Positions 1 to 8,689 of a stretch of 64,000 nucleotides of DNA are shown here, one piece after another. The stretch is from an uncultured Dietzia sp. (GTDB lineage: Bacteria > Actinomycetota > Actinomycetes > Mycobacteriales > Mycobacteriaceae), in the NCBI RefSeq assembly GCF_937873725.1, contig NZ_CALMYY010000088.1:62001-126000 (forward strand), in the 5' to 3' direction. The notes under the pieces were generated by a model. That model worked only from the letters and a program-made list of their open reading frames with translations, was not told where the DNA came from and searched no databases. Within the stretch, counting starts at the first letter, position 1. The number at the start of each line of letters is the position of its first letter. Made by a program: the position numbers and the translations under genes.

Positions 1-387
1 CTGGGTGAGGAGAACCGCCGGTAGCGAGACCGCCGCGGAGGAGAGCGAGGCGTCGTCCGGGAGATGGCCGTGATCCTCGTCCTCGCCCGTGGTGGTGTTG
101 GCCCACTCGATGGGCCGGAAGCCGTGGGTCCGGACCACCGCGATCTCGTCGTGGACCGGCTCCGTGAGCGCGACGGAGGAGTCGACGAGGTCCTGGAGTT
201 CGGGGCCGATCCCCGTTCCGTCGATCAGGTCGCTCAACGCGTCACGCCACGCGATCCCCTGGCCACCGAAGGCCAGCGCGTAGGCGGTGCCCTCACGGAG
301 TTCGTCCGCGAGAGGGCTGGTCCGGCGGCGGGCCGCATCTCCGGTCTCGAGCGGGCGGGGGGTGAGGTCGCGGTCGTCGATCGTCAC
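1..387 (-). CDS. fas: Type I fatty acid synthase, N-terminal fragment (runs off left edge)
   Basis: This is the first 129 codons of a type I fatty acid synthase, the giant cytosolic enzyme that makes long acyl-CoAs for membrane lipids and mycolic acids. The rest lies beyond the left edge. The protein begins VTIDDRDL and contains AYALAFGGQGIAW and GFRPIEWA, which I recognise as the N-terminal acyltransferase region of Corynebacteriales Fas (Rv2524c in M. tuberculosis, from memory). The frame is open to base 1. The GTG at 387 is chosen because AAGGAG lies 8 nt upstream. A 13-bp palindrome 44 bp upstream could be an operator. Family assignment is firm; the exact start is likely. Confidence 0.85.
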   Translation of the reverse strand, partial: MTIDDRDLTPRPLETGDAARRRTSPLADELREGTAYALAFGGQGIAWRDALSDLIDGTGIGPELQDLVDSSVALTEPVHDEIAVVRTHGFRPIEWANTTTGEDEDHGHLPDDASLSSAAVSLPAVLLTQ

Positions 388-430
388 GTGGGGAACTCCT
401 TGGCACTTGCGTCAGGGACATCTGTGCCGA

Positions 431-443
431 ACCAGTGACTGGT
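431..443. promoter_or_regulatory. 13-bp palindrome upstream of fas, candidate operator
   Basis: ACCAGT-G-ACTGGT is a perfect inverted repeat 44 bp upstream of the fas start codon. Fas genes in this order are known to be regulated by TetR-type repressors and related factors. The specific regulator of this site is not known to me, so operator function is an inference from symmetry and position. Confidence 0.35.
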
Positions 444-566
444 CCGGCGCAGCGCACAGACTGCCACAGAAACTTGAGGGAGTCCTCAGCTTGATGGGGT
501 ACGACCGACCTGTTCGGGGTCGCGCCCGGGCCGCGAGGCGTGACGCTCATCACAACAGGACATGAT

Positions 567-597
567 GGCCTCCTCATCTTCACAGGTGAGGGGGGCC
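567..597 (-). terminator. Hairpin downstream of the 690-1202 gene
   Basis: GGCCTCCTCA (567-576) can pair imperfectly with TGAGGGGGGCC (587-597) across a 10-nt loop. It sits about 90 nt beyond the stop codon of the leftward secreted-protein gene. There is no U tract, so this is a weak call. Confidence 0.3.
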
Positions 598-689
598 TCA
601 GGTTTGCCAGGCGGGGCCGTTATCCAATCGTTATACGATGCCCAGGGGAATCGGCGCCGGCCCCGGCGTGTCGCGCCCGGCCCCCGCCG

Positions 690-1202
690 TCACGCGCCGC
701 AGCGGAGCGCGGCCATCTGGGCGGCGTCGAGCCCCCCGGCGGGACAGAGATCGGCGGTCAGCCTCCGCGGCCCGGACGACCATTCGACGTGCGCCGTGCG
801 CACCGCGTCGCCGAACGCGAGCGTCACCAGACCGCCGACCCCCGGGACCTCGTCCGTAGCCAAGCCGCCCTCGCCGATCGTCTCGACCGCGGTCACCTCG
901 GCGACCGTCGCGGGGCCCGGGGCGGGGATGAGCCGCAGCCGGATCGCCGTGCCGTCGTACGCGCCGACCCACGCCGCGAACTCGCCCGTCCCGTCGGGCC
1001 GCAACTCGAGCGTGTATCCGTGCGAGATCCACGAGCCGGTCTCGCGCACCACCTCCGCCGGGGTGGGGACCGCGGGGCCGGTCACCGCCGGGGCGGCCCC
1101 CGTCGGCACCGCGACGACCGTCGCGGCCCCCGCCATCATCACGGCGAGAGCGGTCGCCAGCGCCCCCCGCACGATCCCCCGACCCGCGCCACCTGTTCTC
1201 AT
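690..1202 (-). CDS. Small secreted protein of unknown function
   Basis: A 170-residue protein that I do not recognise. Residues 1-36 form a signal peptide: basic start MRTGGAGRG, a hydrophobic stretch, then PTGAAPA, so it is probably exported. The rest is soluble and moderately acidic, with a C-terminal Cys pair (around residues 152 and 167) that could form a disulfide outside the cell. The ATG is set by a leaderless-type promoter, TAGGTT (1209-1214) followed by 6 nt. It is divergent from metP. No enzymatic motif is visible. Confidence 0.6.
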   Translation of the reverse strand: MRTGGAGRGIVRGALATALAVMMAGAATVVAVPTGAAPAVTGPAVPTPAEVVRETGSWISHGYTLELRPDGTGEFAAWVGAYDGTAIRLRLIPAPGPATVAEVTAVETIGEGGLATDEVPGVGGLVTLAFGDAVRTAHVEWSSGPRRLTADLCPAGGLDAAQMAALRCGA

Positions 1203-1208
1203 GAATTC

Positions 1209-1214
1209 AACCTA
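1209..1214 (-). promoter_or_regulatory. -10 hexamer TAGGTT, leaderless-type start
   Basis: TAGGTT ends 6 nt before the ATG at 1202, the spacing expected when transcription begins at the start codon. No ribosome site fits in the gap. Confidence 0.5.
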
Positions 1215-1338
1215 GCCCCACCAGTCACACCGCGCGATACAGTACTTGCGTCGAATCGGTCACCAAACGGCAACTGGCCGACTACAAGTAGTAGATCGGC
1301 TGCCCGGAGCACTGAGTCTCCCCCTCTAGGAGGACGTC

Positions 1339-2958
1339 ATGACCACACCCGCCGCCAAGGCCGGGACGCGACCACGGGAGACCTTCTCCCGACGGTCCGT
1401 CTTCGTCTTTGCCGCCATCGGTTCCGCCGTCGGCCTCGGCAACATCTGGCGCTTCCCGTTTGTCGCCTACGACAACGGGGGCGGCGCGTTCCTCATCCCC
1501 TACCTGGTGGCGCTGCTCACGGCGGGTCTACCGCTGTTGTTCTTCGACTACGCCATCGGCCACCGCTTCCGCGGGTCCGCACCGCTGAGCTTCCGGCGGA
1601 TGAACCGGTTCGCCGAGCCGATCGGATGGATCCAGGTCCTCGTCGCCTTTGTGATCGCCGTCTACTACGCGGTGATCATCGGCTGGGCGGCGTGCTACGC
1701 CTGGTTCTCGCTGGACCAGCGCTGGGGCCAGACGTACGAGGAGTCCGCGACCTTCTTCCTCGAGGACTTCCTCAAGATGGGCAGCGGCTTCGGGGTGGAC
1801 TTCGTCCCGATGATCGCCATCGTGCTCGTCGCGGTCTGGGTGATCACGCTCGGCGTCCTGCTCGCCGGCGTCCAGAAGGGGATCGGCGGCACCGCGCTGG
1901 TGTTCGTGCCCCTGCTCGTCGTGCTCTTCGCGGCGCTCGTCATCCGCTCGCTGTTCCTCGACGGCGCGATGGAGGGGCTCAACAAGTTCTTCACCCCGAA
2001 CTGGGCCGTGCTCACCGAGCCGAGCGTGTGGATCGCCGCCTACGGGCAGATCTTCTTCTCGCTCTCCGTCGGCTTCGGCATCATGCTCACCTACTCCTCG
2101 TATCTCAAGCGCAAGACCAACCTCACCAGCTCCGGCCTGGTGGTCGGCTTCTCCAATTCCGCGTTCGAGGTCCTGGCCGGCATCGGCGTGTTCGCCACCC
2201 TGGGCTTCCTCGTCTCCACCTCGGCCGGCGCCGGATGGGATGACGTCGGCGGCGGTCCGGGGCTGGCGTTCATCGCCTTCCCCGCCCTCATCTCGCAGAT
2301 GCCCGGCGGGCCGATCTGGGGCGTGGTCTTCTTCATCTGCCTCATCCTGGCCGGCCTCACCTCGCTCATCTCGATCGTCGAGGTGGTGATCTCCTCCTTC
2401 CAGGACAAGATCGGCGGCTCGCGCACCGTCGCGACCCTGGCGATCGGCGTCCCGATGGCCGTGATCTCGCTCGTGCTCATGCCCACCGAGCAGGGCCTGC
2501 AGAACCTCGACATCATGGACAAGTTCTCCAACAACCTCGGGATCGTCGGCATCGCGCTCATCGCCCTGTGCTCGGTGATGTTCGTCCTGCGACTCGGGCC
2601 GCAGCTGCGCGACCACCTCAACTCGGTCTCCTCCTGGAAGGTCGGGACGTTCTGGCTCTTCTGCCTGGCCGTCCTCACCCCGATCGTCCTGGCGTACGCG
2701 CTCATCACGACCATCATCGAGCTCATCAACGAGCCCTACGAGGGCTACGACGCCGCCGTGCTCGGGGTCTGGGGGTGGGGCATGCTCGCCACCGTCCTCG
2801 TTCTCTCGGTGATCCTGTCCGCACTGCCGTGGCGCGGATCCCGGCAACTCGACGGCCCTCCCTCCGTCGACGACGATCCGAGCGACTACACCTACGAAGA
2901 GGGCCTCACCCGACCCGCCGCGACCCCGGCACCCACCCGCTCCCCGAAGGAGGCCTGA
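1339..2958 (+). CDS. metP: Sodium-dependent methionine/alanine importer, large subunit (NSS family)
   Basis: A 539-residue neurotransmitter:sodium symporter family protein that couples Na+ entry to amino-acid uptake. The first membrane segment has the family signature GSAVGLGNIWRFPF followed by DNGGGAFLIPY, and about 11-12 hydrophobic segments follow; the last 50 residues are a hydrophilic tail. A strong ribosome site, AGGAGG, precedes the ATG. The 45-residue metS gene begins 3 nt after its stop, the arrangement of Corynebacterium glutamicum MetPS, which imports methionine and alanine. Substrate is inferred from that pairing, not from residues in the binding site. Confidence 0.88.
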   Translation: MTTPAAKAGTRPRETFSRRSVFVFAAIGSAVGLGNIWRFPFVAYDNGGGAFLIPYLVALLTAGLPLLFFDYAIGHRFRGSAPLSFRRMNRFAEPIGWIQVLVAFVIAVYYAVIIGWAACYAWFSLDQRWGQTYEESATFFLEDFLKMGSGFGVDFVPMIAIVLVAVWVITLGVLLAGVQKGIGGTALVFVPLLVVLFAALVIRSLFLDGAMEGLNKFFTPNWAVLTEPSVWIAAYGQIFFSLSVGFGIMLTYSSYLKRKTNLTSSGLVVGFSNSAFEVLAGIGVFATLGFLVSTSAGAGWDDVGGGPGLAFIAFPALISQMPGGPIWGVVFFICLILAGLTSLISIVEVVISSFQDKIGGSRTVATLAIGVPMAVISLVLMPTEQGLQNLDIMDKFSNNLGIVGIALIALCSVMFVLRLGPQLRDHLNSVSSWKVGTFWLFCLAVLTPIVLAYALITTIIELINEPYEGYDAAVLGVWGWGMLATVLVLSVILSALPWRGSRQLDGPPSVDDDPSDYTYEEGLTRPAATPAPTRSPKEA

Positions 2959-2961
2959 GTC

Positions 2962-3099
2962 ATGGACGCTCCCGCGCTCATCATGATGGTGCTGTTCCTG
3001 CTCGTGATCTGGGGCGGACTCGTCGCCAGCATCATGCACTACGTCGCCAACCCGGACGCCGAGGACGGCGCTCCCCCCTCACTGCCGCGCGAGCTCTAG
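2962..3099 (+). CDS. metS: Methionine/alanine importer small subunit
   Basis: A 45-residue protein with one hydrophobic helix (LIMMVLFLLVIWGGLVASI) and a short acidic tail ending PSLPREL. It starts 3 nt after metP and carries its own ribosome site (AAGGAGG inside the metP end). Length, single helix and position match the MetS small subunit that C. glutamicum needs for MetP activity. The gene is short enough to be missed by automatic callers. Confidence 0.82.
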   Translation: MDAPALIMMVLFLLVIWGGLVASIMHYVANPDAEDGAPPSLPREL

Positions 3100-3126
3100 A
3101 TCCCGCCCGGCGCACCCGGACGTCGA

Positions 3127-3615
3127 CTACCCGTCTTCCCTCCAGTAGGTCCTCGGCCACTCGGACTTCGGAGGGAGGTTGTCGATCTCCGGCTTCTGCC
3201 ACTTCGACCTCGGGGGCAGGTGGTCGCGGTTGATGGCGCCGGAAACACGAGGCTCGGAGACGGTGCCCGTGATGAACCACTCGACCTCGAACTGCTCGGG
3301 GCTGTAACGGTGGATCAGACCGAGTGGGGAGAGAATCATCCAGTCGCCCCGCTTCACGTTCTGTTGGACAAGCCCCTTGTACGCGCCGAACCTGAACGCG
3401 GGGGGGTACCAGGCCTTGTTGACGTGAGGCAGGATCCGTCGGTCGTACGGGTCGGCGTCCCCGCCCGTGACAACCAGGTCACCGAACATGTGCCTGATGA
3501 CGTCCTCGTTCTCAGGCAGCGAGCGGACAGCGATGAACTGACTCTCCCGATTCAGGGGTTCCGTACGACCCCTCTCCGCCTGTGCTCTCGAGACGACGGC
3601 TACCACCTCGCCCAT
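3127..3615 (-). CDS. Uncharacterised protein beside tRNA-Leu
   Basis: A 162-residue soluble protein that I do not recognise. It is aromatic-rich in the middle (KAWYPPAFRFGAYKGLV, then RGDWMILSPLGLIHRY) and ends with two similar lysine/proline segments, LPPRSKWQKPE and LPPKSEWPRTYW. The ATG at 3615 is preferred over upstream starts because GGAGG lies 6 nt before it and longer versions run into the tRNA. It lies between metS and tRNA-Leu, a common insertion point for acquired DNA. Its codon use looks less extreme in G+C than its neighbours, which hints at transfer. No mobile-element gene accompanies it. Confidence 0.6.
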   Translation of the reverse strand: MGEVVAVVSRAQAERGRTEPLNRESQFIAVRSLPENEDVIRHMFGDLVVTGGDADPYDRRILPHVNKAWYPPAFRFGAYKGLVQQNVKRGDWMILSPLGLIHRYSPEQFEVEWFITGTVSEPRVSGAINRDHLPPRSKWQKPEIDNLPPKSEWPRTYWREDG

Positions 3616-3684
3616 CGCTGGCCTCCCCACCGCGTAGAGATCGGATATCCCACCGCGAAGGATGCACCACGCATACGACAGGGG

Positions 3685-3766
<82 letters not shown>

Positions 3767-3813
3767 GTCACCCGGGGGTACCGGGCGAGGTGAGTTTACC
3801 CGGAGGTCGGCGG

Positions 3814-3819
3814 TACCGT
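3814..3819 (+). promoter_or_regulatory. -10 hexamer TACCGT, leaderless-type start
   Basis: TACCGT ends 6 nt before the GTG at 3826. The gap GGAGGC could also act as a very close ribosome site. Confidence 0.45.
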
Positions 3820-3825
3820 GGAGGC

Positions 3826-4401
3826 GTGTCCGACACCCTGGGTTCCCCCGCGACCGGAAGCGCCACCGCGTCCGGCGAGTCGGCGTCGACCAGGGTCAGG
3901 CATCGCCCCGCGTGGATCGCGTTCGTCACCCTGGGCGCGATCTTCTGCCTGGGGATGGGGCTGTGGCAGCTCGCCCGGTACCGGGAGGCCACGGGGACCG
4001 TGCAGAACCTCGGGTACACGTTCATGTGGCCGTTCCTCGCCGGGTTCCTCGTCTACGCCTACGTGAAGTACGTGCGCATGGAGGCCGAGGAGGCCGACCG
4101 CATCTCCGCCACGGACGGCGCCGTGGGTGGCCATGCCGCGCGGGTCCGGGGCGAGGAGCGGGACGACGACGACGAGGTCGACCGCCCGTCCGGAACCGCG
4201 CCGACCGCCGGGACGAACCAAACCGGCCGGCGCCGCGGTCCCGTCGTGACGGAGATCCCCTCCGACCTGCTGCCGACTCGTCGGCCCGCCCGCGACGAGG
4301 GGGCCCGGGACGAGGGCCTGGACGCCTACAACGCATATCTCGCCGAGCTCGCCCGGAAGGACCGGGCCGACGGCACCCACCAGGAGAAGCCCGCCACATG
4401 A
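3826..4401 (+). CDS. LprD-like membrane protein
   Basis: A 191-residue protein with two hydrophobic segments (about residues 30-47, IAFVTLGAIFCLGMGLW, and 63-80, MWPFLAGFLVYAYVKYV) and a long charged C-terminal tail. The stretch LARYREATGTVQNLGY between the helices resembles mycobacterial LprD (Rv1343c), which also sits beside a DUF3817 gene and the rdgB/rph block. The GTG start follows TACCGT. The last four bases overlap the next gene (ATGA), so the two are probably translated together. The molecular role is unknown. Confidence 0.72.
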   Translation: MSDTLGSPATGSATASGESASTRVRHRPAWIAFVTLGAIFCLGMGLWQLARYREATGTVQNLGYTFMWPFLAGFLVYAYVKYVRMEAEEADRISATDGAVGGHAARVRGEERDDDDEVDRPSGTAPTAGTNQTGRRRGPVVTEIPSDLLPTRRPARDEGARDEGLDAYNAYLAELARKDRADGTHQEKPAT

Positions 4402-4772
4402 CCGCCGCAGCCACCACGCACACCGACGACCGCACGCCGGATCCCGACGGAAGGATCCGCGGGGCCCTCACCCGGTACCGGGTCCTGGCCTGGATCACCG
4501 GCGTGTGGCTCCTGGTCCTCACCGCCGAGATGGTCTACAAGTACCTGATCCTGGACAGCTCGTCCGACGCCCCCGACTGGTTCACCTACATCGGGCAGGC
4601 CCACGGCGTCTTCTACATCCTCTACCTGTTCATGACCCTCGACCTGGCCATCAAGGCCCGCTGGCCCGCGGTGCGGACCCTGCTCACCGCGCTGGCGGGG
4701 ACCATCCCGTTCCTGTCGTTCTGGTTCGAGCACATCCGGACCCGGGACGTCCGGGCGCAGTACGCGGTCTGA
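4398..4772 (+). CDS. DUF3817 family membrane protein
   Basis: A 124-residue protein with three predicted membrane segments (about residues 33-52, 70-90 and 95-112). Motifs ITGVWLLVLTAEMVYKY, IGQAHGVFYILYLF and IPFLSFWFEH are typical of DUF3817, the family of Rv1342c. The start overlaps the stop of the preceding LprD-like gene by the ATGA rule. Its stop is only 2 nt from the convergent rdgB stop. No biochemical role is established. Confidence 0.8.
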   Translation: MTAAATTHTDDRTPDPDGRIRGALTRYRVLAWITGVWLLVLTAEMVYKYLILDSSSDAPDWFTYIGQAHGVFYILYLFMTLDLAIKARWPAVRTLLTALAGTIPFLSFWFEHIRTRDVRAQYAV

Positions 4773-4774
4773 CG

Positions 4775-5476
4775 TCAGCCGAGGGCGGCGAGCTCCCGCA
4801 ACGCCGGCACGAGCGCGCGCAGTGCGCGGCCGCGGTGGGACGCCGCGTCCTTCTCCCCCGGCGTGAGCTCGGCGGCCGCGCGGTCCGTGCCGTCGGGGAG
4901 GAAGACCGGGTCGTAGCCGAACCCGCCCTTCCCGCGGGGCCCGCGCAACACGCTGCCCGGCCAGCGCCCCTCAGCGACCGTCTCGCCGTGGGCCACCCCG
5001 TCCGCCGGGCTGGGCGCCGGGCCGGGCGCCGGGCCGGGCGCCGGGCCGGGCGCCCGACCAGTCGCCGTGCCGGGCACACCCGGGCCGACCAGCGCGCAGG
5101 CGGACACGAACGCCGCGCCGCGGCGGTCGTCGGGGACGTCGGCGAGCTGCGCCAGCAGGAGCGCGTTGTTCGCCGCGTCGTCGCCGTGCCGGCCGGCCCA
5201 GCGCGCGGAGAGCACGCCGGGCATCCCGTTCAGGGCGTCCACCGCGAGCCCCGAGTCGTCGGCCAGGCACGGCAGCCCGGTCGCCCGGGCTCCCGACCGG
5301 GCCTTGATGAGCGCGTTCTCGGCGAAGGTGGCGCCGTCCTCCGGCTCCTCCGGGAACCCGGGCACCTCGTCCAGGCCGATCGGCTCGATCCCGACGATCC
5401 CCTCCGCCTCCAGCACCCGGCGCAGCTCGGCCAGCTTCTTGGCGTTCCGGCTGGCCACGAGCAGCCGCACGGTCAC
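4775..5476 (-). CDS. rdgB: dITP/XTP pyrophosphatase (RdgB/HAM1)
   Basis: A 233-residue house-cleaning enzyme that hydrolyses deaminated purine triphosphates (dITP, XTP) to monophosphates, keeping them out of DNA. The family signature is clear: LLVASRNAKKLAEL at the N-terminus, FAENALIKA, LADDSGLAVDAL, GKGGFGYDPVF and SHRGRAL near the end. An extra Pro-Ala-Gly loop (residues about 141-160, GRAPGPAPGPAP and onward) is inserted after CALVGPG; it is encoded by a 12-bp tandem repeat. The GTG at 5476 lies 2 nt after the rph stop; a second GTG 6 nt later is possible. Confidence 0.9.
   Translation of the reverse strand: MTVRLLVASRNAKKLAELRRVLEAEGIVGIEPIGLDEVPGFPEEPEDGATFAENALIKARSGARATGLPCLADDSGLAVDALNGMPGVLSARWAGRHGDDAANNALLLAQLADVPDDRRGAAFVSACALVGPGVPGTATGRAPGPAPGPAPGPAPSPADGVAHGETVAEGRWPGSVLRGPRGKGGFGYDPVFLPDGTDRAAAELTPGEKDAASHRGRALRALVPALRELAALG
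5012..5054. repeat. 12-bp tandem repeat inside rdgB
   Basis: GGGCGCCGGGCC occurs three times in a row (5012-5047) plus a partial copy. The length is a multiple of three, so it adds four residues per unit (Pro-Ala-Pro-Gly type) to the RdgB protein without shifting frame. Confidence 0.85.
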
Positions 5477-5478
5477 CG

Positions 5479-6264
5479 CTACCGCCCCTGGGACCGCGCG
5501 AGCGCGGGCGTCGGGAGCGCACCCGGGTAGGGGGCCGCCAGCGCCTCGCGCTGCAGGGCGAACAGCCGCTCGCAGCCGGCCTGCGCGGAATCGAGCATCG
5601 CGTCGAGGGTGTCCCGACCGAACGCGGCGCCCTCGGCGGTCCCCTGGACCTCGACGAGCTCCCCGGCATCGGTGCAGACGACGTTCATGTCCACCCCGGC
5701 CCGCGAGTCCTCCTCGTAGGGCAGGTCGCACAGGACCCGGCCGTCGACCACGCCGACGCTCACCGCGGCCACCGCGCAGACGAGCGGGTTGCCGGTGACG
5801 GCGCCCTTGTGCTGCAGCCAGGTGACGGCGTCCGCCAGGGCCACGTAGGCGCCGGTGATGGCGGCGGTCCGGGTCCCCCCGTCGGCCTGGAGCACGTCGC
5901 AGTCCAGGGCGATGGTGTTCTCCCCGAGCGCGGACAGGTCGATGCACGCGCGCAGCGACCGGCCGACCAGGCGGCTGATCTCGTGGGTCCGTCCGCCCAC
6001 CTTGCCGCGCACCGACTCGCGGCCCGAGCGCTCGTGGGTCGCCGCCGGGAGCATCGCGTACTCGGCCGTCAACCAGCCCAGCCCCGAGCCCCTGCGCCAC
6101 CGGGGCACGCCCTCGGTGACGCTGGCCGTGCACATGACCCGGGTCTGCCCGAAGGTGACGAGGACCGACCCCGCCGGGTGCGAGGTGAAGCCCCGCGTGA
6201 TGGTCACGTCACGGAGGTCGCCGTCGGCGCGTCCGTCTACTCTGCCGTCAGAAGATGAGGTCAC
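5479..6264 (-). CDS. rph: Ribonuclease PH
   Basis: A 261-residue phosphorolytic 3'-5' exoribonuclease that trims tRNA 3' ends. Signatures are [70 protein letters not shown] and the C-terminal EVQGTAEG. Length matches the family. The GTG at 6264 follows TAGGAT (6273-6278) by 8 nt. It sits directly before rdgB, as in other actinobacteria, and the two are probably one transcript. Confidence 0.95.
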   Translation of the reverse strand: MTSSSDGRVDGRADGDLRDVTITRGFTSHPAGSVLVTFGQTRVMCTASVTEGVPRWRRGSGLGWLTAEYAMLPAATHERSGRESVRGKVGGRTHEISRLVGRSLRACIDLSALGENTIALDCDVLQADGGTRTAAITGAYVALADAVTWLQHKGAVTGNPLVCAVAAVSVGVVDGRVLCDLPYEEDSRAGVDMNVVCTDAGELVEVQGTAEGAAFGRDTLDAMLDSAQAGCERLFALQREALAAPYPGALPTPALARSQGR

Positions 6265-6272
6265 GACCGCCG

Positions 6273-6278
6273 ATCCTA
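6273..6278 (-). promoter_or_regulatory. -10 hexamer TAGGAT before rph
   Basis: TAGGAT ends 8 nt before the rph GTG, again too close for a Shine-Dalgarno site. It suggests rph-rdgB can be transcribed apart from murI. Confidence 0.4.
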
Positions 6279-6306
6279 GCTGGTCACCACGCCCGGGGAC
6301 CCGGTG

Positions 6307-7086
6307 CTACACGTCGATCCGCAGATCCGGCTCGGCCAGCAGGACCTCGCCGCTGAACTCGACGGCGGCCTCCGCGCGGACACGCTCGCGGTCGGTCCAC
6401 GGCGGGATGTGGGTCAACACCAGCCGCCCGACCCCGGCCCGCCGGGCGGTGCGACCGGCCTCGGCCCCCGACATGTGGATCCCCGGCGGCCGGCCCTCCT
6501 CGTGCGTCCACGACGCCTCGCAGAGCAGGACGTCCGCGCCGGCCGCGAGGTCGACCAGCGCGTCGCAGTAGGCGGTGTCACCGCTGTAGACCAGGACGCG
6601 ACCGGACACCGAGGTCAGGCGCATCCCGTAGGACTCCGGCGGGTGATCCACCCGACCGGCCCGCACGTGGAGGCCCACCTCGCCGTCGTGGCCCCTCATC
6701 TCCACCTCGGGAGTGACGTCCCACGACCCGACGTCGAAGGTGTCCGACAGGTCGTCCACCGCCCCGGGCTCCTCCGCGGAGGCCACCCCGATCCGGTACG
6801 CGGTGCCGGACGGCCCGATGAGCGGGACCCGCCGCGCCCGTTCGGCCTCCGGCCCGTAGCGCCGCAGCACCAGCAGCCCCGGGACGTCGAGGCAGTGGTC
6901 GGCGTGCAGGTGGGACAGCAGGACCGTGGCGTCCTCCGGCGAGACGAAGCGCTGCAGCGCCCCGAGCACCCCGGGCCCCATGTCGATCACGACCGGGGCC
7001 ACCCCGTCGACCTCCACGAGGTACCCGGACGCCGGCGAGGTGGGTCCGCCGATACTTCCCGAGCACCCGAGGACAGTCAGAAACAT
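6307..7086 (-). CDS. Metallo-beta-lactamase-fold phosphodiesterase (Rv1339-like)
   Basis: A 259-residue soluble hydrolase. The fold markers are the first strand FLTVLGCSGS, the metal motif LSHLHADHCLD (HxHxDH), YSGDTAYC, and LTHIPPW. The best match from memory is Rv1339, reported as an atypical cyclic-AMP phosphodiesterase; the shared context next to murI and rph supports this. The ATG at 7086 is preferred because an extended -10 (TGGCACGAT, 7094-7102) ends 7 nt upstream; an ATG three codons earlier overlaps that element. Substrate is inferred. Confidence 0.85.
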   Translation of the reverse strand: MFLTVLGCSGSIGGPTSPASGYLVEVDGVAPVVIDMGPGVLGALQRFVSPEDATVLLSHLHADHCLDVPGLLVLRRYGPEAERARRVPLIGPSGTAYRIGVASAEEPGAVDDLSDTFDVGSWDVTPEVEMRGHDGEVGLHVRAGRVDHPPESYGMRLTSVSGRVLVYSGDTAYCDALVDLAAGADVLLCEASWTHEEGRPPGIHMSGAEAGRTARRAGVGRLVLTHIPPWTDRERVRAEAAVEFSGEVLLAEPDLRIDV

Positions 7087-7093
7087 GGGGACC

Positions 7094-7102
7094 ATCGTGC
7101 CA
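7094..7102 (-). promoter_or_regulatory. Extended -10 TGGCACGAT, leaderless-type start
   Basis: TGn followed by CACGAT ends 7 nt before the ATG at 7086. The same element precedes two other start codons in this window (at 50486 and 54943). Confidence 0.4.
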
Positions 7103-7168
7103 CGGCGGCACCGGCACCGTCCGGACGGTGCCCCTGTCGGCGGACCGCGGTACGGCGCGACCGGAGCG

Positions 7169-7984
7169 TCACGAGCCGTCCACGCGGCCGACCGCGACCA
7201 GTCCCGGACCGAGGAACCTCGACGCCACCCGCCGGAAGCTGTCGGGGTCGCCGGTGACGAGGAACTCGCGGGTGGCCGGCACGGACGGGTCGTGGGGGCG
7301 CAGCAGGTCCTCCGTCGTGAGGACGCGCAGCACGTCCTTGGCCGTCTCCTCCGCGCTGGACACCAGCGTCACGTGGTCGCCGACGGCCAGCTGCACCACC
7401 CCGGACAGCAGCGGATAGTGGGTGCAGCCCAGGACGAGGGTGTCCACGTCGGCGTCCCGGATCGGGGCCAGGTAGGCCTCCGCCAGTCCCAACACCTGGC
7501 GCCCGCTGGTGATCCCGCGCTCGACGAACTCCACGAACTTGGGGCACGCCACCGAGGTCAGGTCCACCCCGTAGGCGGCGGCCACCGCGTCGTCGTAGGC
7601 CCGGGACGCCACTGTCGCGCGGGTGGCGATCACCCCGATCCGGCCCGAGCGGGTGGTGGCCACCGCGCGCCGCGCCGCCGGCTGGATCACCTCGATCACC
7701 GGGACGGGGTAGCGCTCGCGGGCGTCGCGCAGCATCGCCGCCGACGCCGTGTTGCAGGCGATCACCAGCGCCTTGACCCCCCGGCCCACCAGGGAATCCG
7801 CCACCGCCAGCGCGTGGCGCCGGACCTCCGCCAGGGGCAGCGGACCGTACGGACCGTTGGCCGTGTCGCCGACGTACACCAGTGACTCGTCCGGGAGCTG
7901 GTCCATGATCGCGCGGGCCACGGTGAGGCCACCCGCGCCCGAGTCGAACACCCCGATCGGGGCCTGCGGATCGGGCGCCGTCAC
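7169..7984 (-). CDS. murI: Glutamate racemase
   Basis: A 271-residue cytosolic enzyme that makes D-glutamate for peptidoglycan. It shows [12 protein letters not shown] near the N-terminus, [10 protein letters not shown], the first catalytic cysteine in [10 protein letters not shown], and the second in LGCTHYPLL. The GTG at 7984 overlaps the rhomboid stop as GTGA and gives 271 residues, the usual length; a GTG seven codons upstream is less likely. It follows the rhomboid gene and precedes the Rv1339-like gene, the conserved mycobacterial order. Confidence 0.95.
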   Translation of the reverse strand: MTAPDPQAPIGVFDSGAGGLTVARAIMDQLPDESLVYVGDTANGPYGPLPLAEVRRHALAVADSLVGRGVKALVIACNTASAAMLRDARERYPVPVIEVIQPAARRAVATTRSGRIGVIATRATVASRAYDDAVAAAYGVDLTSVACPKFVEFVERGITSGRQVLGLAEAYLAPIRDADVDTLVLGCTHYPLLSGVVQLAVGDHVTLVSSAEETAKDVLRVLTTEDLLRPHDPSVPATREFLVTGDPDSFRRVASRFLGPGLVAVGRVDGS

Positions 7985-8664
7985 CTCGGCGGTCCGGCGG
8001 TCCACCGCACCTGCCCGGCGGTGACGGCCCGGGGCTTCCTGTCACGCTTGTGGCCGTACGCCGCCACCACGCCTCCGATCGCACCACCGAGGTGCCCCTG
8101 CCAGGAGACGCCGTCCTGCAGGGGGGACAGCCCGGCGAGCGCCCCGAGCCCGTAGTAGAAGCCGATCAGCACACCGATGATCAGGTGGAGGAAGCTGCGG
8201 GTGAACAGGCCCCTGACGATCACGTAGAAGATGTAGCCGAACACGATCCCGGAGGCCCCGATGTGAACGGTGCCGACGCCGCCGAGCAGCCACGACACCA
8301 CGCCCGAGGCCACCCACGAGACGAGCGTGACCCGGATGAGCGGGGCCAGGCCCGAGAGCGCGATGATGGAACCCAGGATCAACAGGGCGATCGAGTTGCC
8401 GATCAGGTGACCCCATCCGCCGTGGAGGAACGGCTGGAAGAGGATCCCGAGGAGCCCGTCCGTCGTGAGCGGGCGGACCCCGTCGTCGTCCAGGCCCGGT
8501 GACCCCACCGCAGCCTGGATGACCTGGTCCGCCGCCTCGACCACCCACATCAGGGCGACAAAGGAGAAGAGCAGGATCAGGGCCGGCCAGCGGCGGGGAT
8601 CCTTCGGCGTGGGCCCGGCCGCTCCGGCGGCCCCGGCCCCGTAGGCCCGCGGGTCTGGGTTCAC
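7981..8664 (-). CDS. Rhomboid-family intramembrane serine protease
   Basis: A 227-residue membrane protease with about six hydrophobic helices. The catalytic serine is in [10 protein letters not shown] (GASG) and the catalytic histidine in [11 protein letters not shown]; the L1-loop-like motif [10 protein letters not shown] is also present. Rhomboids cut other membrane proteins within the bilayer. The GTG start has a ribosome site, GAGGAGAG. It is the Rv1337 counterpart by context. Its substrates are not known. Confidence 0.9.
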   Translation of the reverse strand: MNPDPRAYGAGAAGAAGPTPKDPRRWPALILLFSFVALMWVVEAADQVIQAAVGSPGLDDDGVRPLTTDGLLGILFQPFLHGGWGHLIGNSIALLILGSIIALSGLAPLIRVTLVSWVASGVVSWLLGGVGTVHIGASGIVFGYIFYVIVRGLFTRSFLHLIIGVLIGFYYGLGALAGLSPLQDGVSWQGHLGGAIGGVVAAYGHKRDRKPRAVTAGQVRWTAGPPR

Positions 8665-8689
8665 GATTCTCTCCTCACTGGCGCTGTCC

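Larger units (their letters stand above)
388..689. other. Intergenic region between fas and a secreted-protein gene
   Basis: No convincing gene is seen here; short reading frames have no ribosome site or family resemblance. It holds the fas upstream region, with a perfect odd palindrome at 431-443 and a weaker inverted repeat at 475-488, and a hairpin at 567-597 that may end the gene at 690-1202. Confidence 0.6.

Noticed and set aside
293..583. Short minus-strand frame in the fas upstream region
   Set aside because: Overlaps the fas start in another frame, has no ribosome site and no resemblance to a protein family.
1528..3039. Long antisense reading frame across metP
   Set aside because: Its translation is Asp/Glu/His/Arg-rich without domains, the expected mirror of a G+C-rich hydrophobic gene; metP on the other strand has a clear family, ribosome site and partner.
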